DNA of 6,495 nt from Marivivens sp. (GTDB lineage Bacteria > Pseudomonadota > Alphaproteobacteria > Rhodobacterales > Rhodobacteraceae). The position numbers were made by a program, and so were the translations under genes. The stretch covers positions 1-6,495 of the forward strand of contig JAHEBR010000120.1 in the NCBI GenBank assembly GCA_024642185.1. The letters run 5' to 3'. The notes beneath the pieces are model-generated. The model saw only the letters and a list, made by a program, of their open reading frames with translations. It ran no database searches and was not told the DNA's origin. Below, piece by piece: positions 5,424 to 6,495 of the stretch. Each line of letters opens with the position of its first letter. Position 1 is the stretch's first letter.

Positions 5424-6206
5424 ATGATTGTTGTTGAAAACCTCCACAAGCATTTCGGAGGCTTCCACGCCGTTGACGGCGCGACGCTCAGCATTGCTCC
5501 GGGTTCGATCACCGGCCTCATCGGCCCCAACGGCGCGGGAAAGACCACGCTGTTCAACGTGATCGCCGGGGTTCATCAGCCGACCTCGGGTCGCGTCATG
5601 ATGGACGGCGAGGATATCACCGGCCTGCCGCCGCACGCGCTTTTCCATAAGGGCCTTCTTCGCACCTTCCAGATCGCCCATGAATTCCACTCGATGTCTG
5701 TCCGCGAGAACCTGATGATGGTTCCCGCCGATCAATCGGGCGAGAAGCTCTGGAACACTTGGTTCGGCCGCAAGCGGATCGCCGATGAAGAGCGGGCCCT
5801 TGCCGCCAAGGCCGACGAGGTTCTCGATTTCCTCACGATCGACCACCTGCGCGACGAAAAGGCGGGCAACCTCTCGGGCGGCCAGAAGAAGCTTCTCGAG
5901 CTGGGCCGGACGATGATGGTCGACGCCAAGATCGTCTTCCTCGACGAGGTGGGCGCGGGCGTGAACCGCACGCTTCTCAATACCATCGGCGACGCCATTG
6001 TGCGCCTCAACCAAGAGCGCAACTACACATTCGTCGTGATCGAACACGACATGGATTTCATCGGCCGCATTTGCGATCCGGTCATCTGTATGGCCGAGGG
6101 CAAGGTTCTGGCCGAAGGCACCCTCGACGAGATCAAGGCCAATGAACATGTGATCGAGGCCTACCTCGGCACCGGCCTCAAGCATAAGGACAAGGTAGGC
6201 GCATGA
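5424..6206 (+). CDS. livG: Branched-chain amino-acid type ABC transporter ATP-binding protein LivG
   Basis: This cytoplasmic ATPase would pair with LivF to drive import. The 260-residue product has Walker A GPNGAGKTT (34-42), Q-loop TFQ (Gln83), signature LSGGQ (150-154), Walker B IVFLDE (170-175, with Glu175 the catalytic residue) and H-loop IEHDMD (His208), so it should be active. The segment after Walker B reads LDEVGAGVN, where most LivG proteins have a proline right after the glutamate (LDEP-x-x-G-x-N). The C-terminal EAYLG is typical of the family. The ATG at 5424 is chosen because MIVVENLHKHFGG fits the family's N-terminus and a run of six G's lies 6 bases upstream. A GTG at 5403 would add seven residues and has GGAAGG only 2 bases away. 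It lies 97 bases after the binding-protein gene and overlaps livF by ATGA. Confidence 0.93.
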   Translation: MIVVENLHKHFGGFHAVDGATLSIAPGSITGLIGPNGAGKTTLFNVIAGVHQPTSGRVMMDGEDITGLPPHALFHKGLLRTFQIAHEFHSMSVRENLMMVPADQSGEKLWNTWFGRKRIADEERALAAKADEVLDFLTIDHLRDEKAGNLSGGQKKLLELGRTMMVDAKIVFLDEVGAGVNRTLLNTIGDAIVRLNQERNYTFVVIEHDMDFIGRICDPVICMAEGKVLAEGTLDEIKANEHVIEAYLGTGLKHKDKVGA

Positions 6207-6495
6207 GCGAACCCTTCCTCATTGGCGATGCGATGACGGGCGGCTATGGCCGTGGACCCGACATCCTGCACGAATGCACCATTTCGGTGAACCCCGGCGA
6301 GATCGCCGTGATCGTCGGCCCCAACGGCGCCGGCAAGTCGACCGCCATGAAGGCGATCTTCGGGATGCTCAATGTGCGTTCCGGCTCGGTCCGGCTGGCG
6401 GGCGAGGATATTACCGCTCTTTCGCCGCAGGATCGCGTGGTCAAGGGCATGGGTTTCGTGCCGCAAGTGCGCAATATCTTCCCCTCGATGACGGT
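6203..6495 (+). CDS. livF: Branched-chain amino-acid type ABC transporter ATP-binding protein LivF, 3' end beyond window
   Basis: Ninety-seven codons are visible before the right edge; LivF proteins are about 235-250 residues, so the signature motif, Walker B and H-loop are not seen. Present are Walker A GPNGAGKST (39-47) and the Q-loop FVPQ (Gln88), with RNIFPSMT just after, as in LivF (VPQxRxxFPxLT). The start ATG overlaps the livG stop (ATGA at 6203-6206), with AAGGTAGG upstream inside livG, which indicates translational coupling and equal production of the two ATPases. The N-terminus is unusual in reading GGYGRGPDIL, but this fits the usual YG-x-x-x-I-L pattern of LivF. Permease genes (livH, livM) are expected downstream. 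Confidence 0.9.
   Translation, partial: MSEPFLIGDAMTGGYGRGPDILHECTISVNPGEIAVIVGPNGAGKSTAMKAIFGMLNVRSGSVRLAGEDITALSPQDRVVKGMGFVPQVRNIFPSMT

Noticed and set aside
5307..6185. Minus-strand open frame (292 codons) opposite livG
   Set aside because: LivG on the plus strand has every ABC ATPase motif; the antisense frame has none.

Overview
The window looks like an ordinary stretch of chromosome from an alphaproteobacterium, most likely Rhodobacterales (Rhodobacter/Paracoccus-like). The basis is high GC with strong G/C preference at third codon positions, a single-domain PAS_5 protein, a class II (plant-type) DAHP synthase, and a GlxA-family regulator beside a branched-chain amino-acid type ABC transporter. 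This placement is inferred from protein character and codon use; no 16S gene or species marker is present.

Layout, left to right. (1) A yicC-family endoribonuclease gene on the minus strand runs off the left edge. (2) It is divergent from a small PAS_5 protein gene on the plus strand; the 153-bp gap between them holds an exact match to the CtrA consensus TTAA-N7-TTAAC. (3) The PAS gene converges with a minus-strand aroG gene (class II DAHP synthase, first step of the shikimate pathway) with no bases between the two stop codons. The apparent intrinsic terminator of aroG lies inside the last codons of the PAS gene. (4) aroG is divergent from a GlxA/AraC-type regulator gene, with a good sigma-70-like promoter for aroG in the shared gap. 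(5) The regulator gene ends in a long hairpin plus T-tract. (6) A liv-type ABC transporter operon follows: periplasmic binding protein, an intercistronic hairpin, ATPase LivG, then ATPase LivF (overlapping LivG by ATGA and cut by the right edge). The permease genes are presumably beyond the window.

The binding protein would capture an amino acid or related ligand in the periplasm, and LivG/LivF would power its import. The regulator next door is a plausible but unproven controller. The hairpin after the binding-protein gene is well placed to keep binding-protein mRNA in excess over the ATPase mRNA.

I see no mobile element, CRISPR array, tRNA, rRNA or phage gene, and no clear new multi-gene system. 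The points most worth a second look are regulatory: the CtrA-like box, the terminator embedded in the opposing gene, and the intercistronic hairpin.
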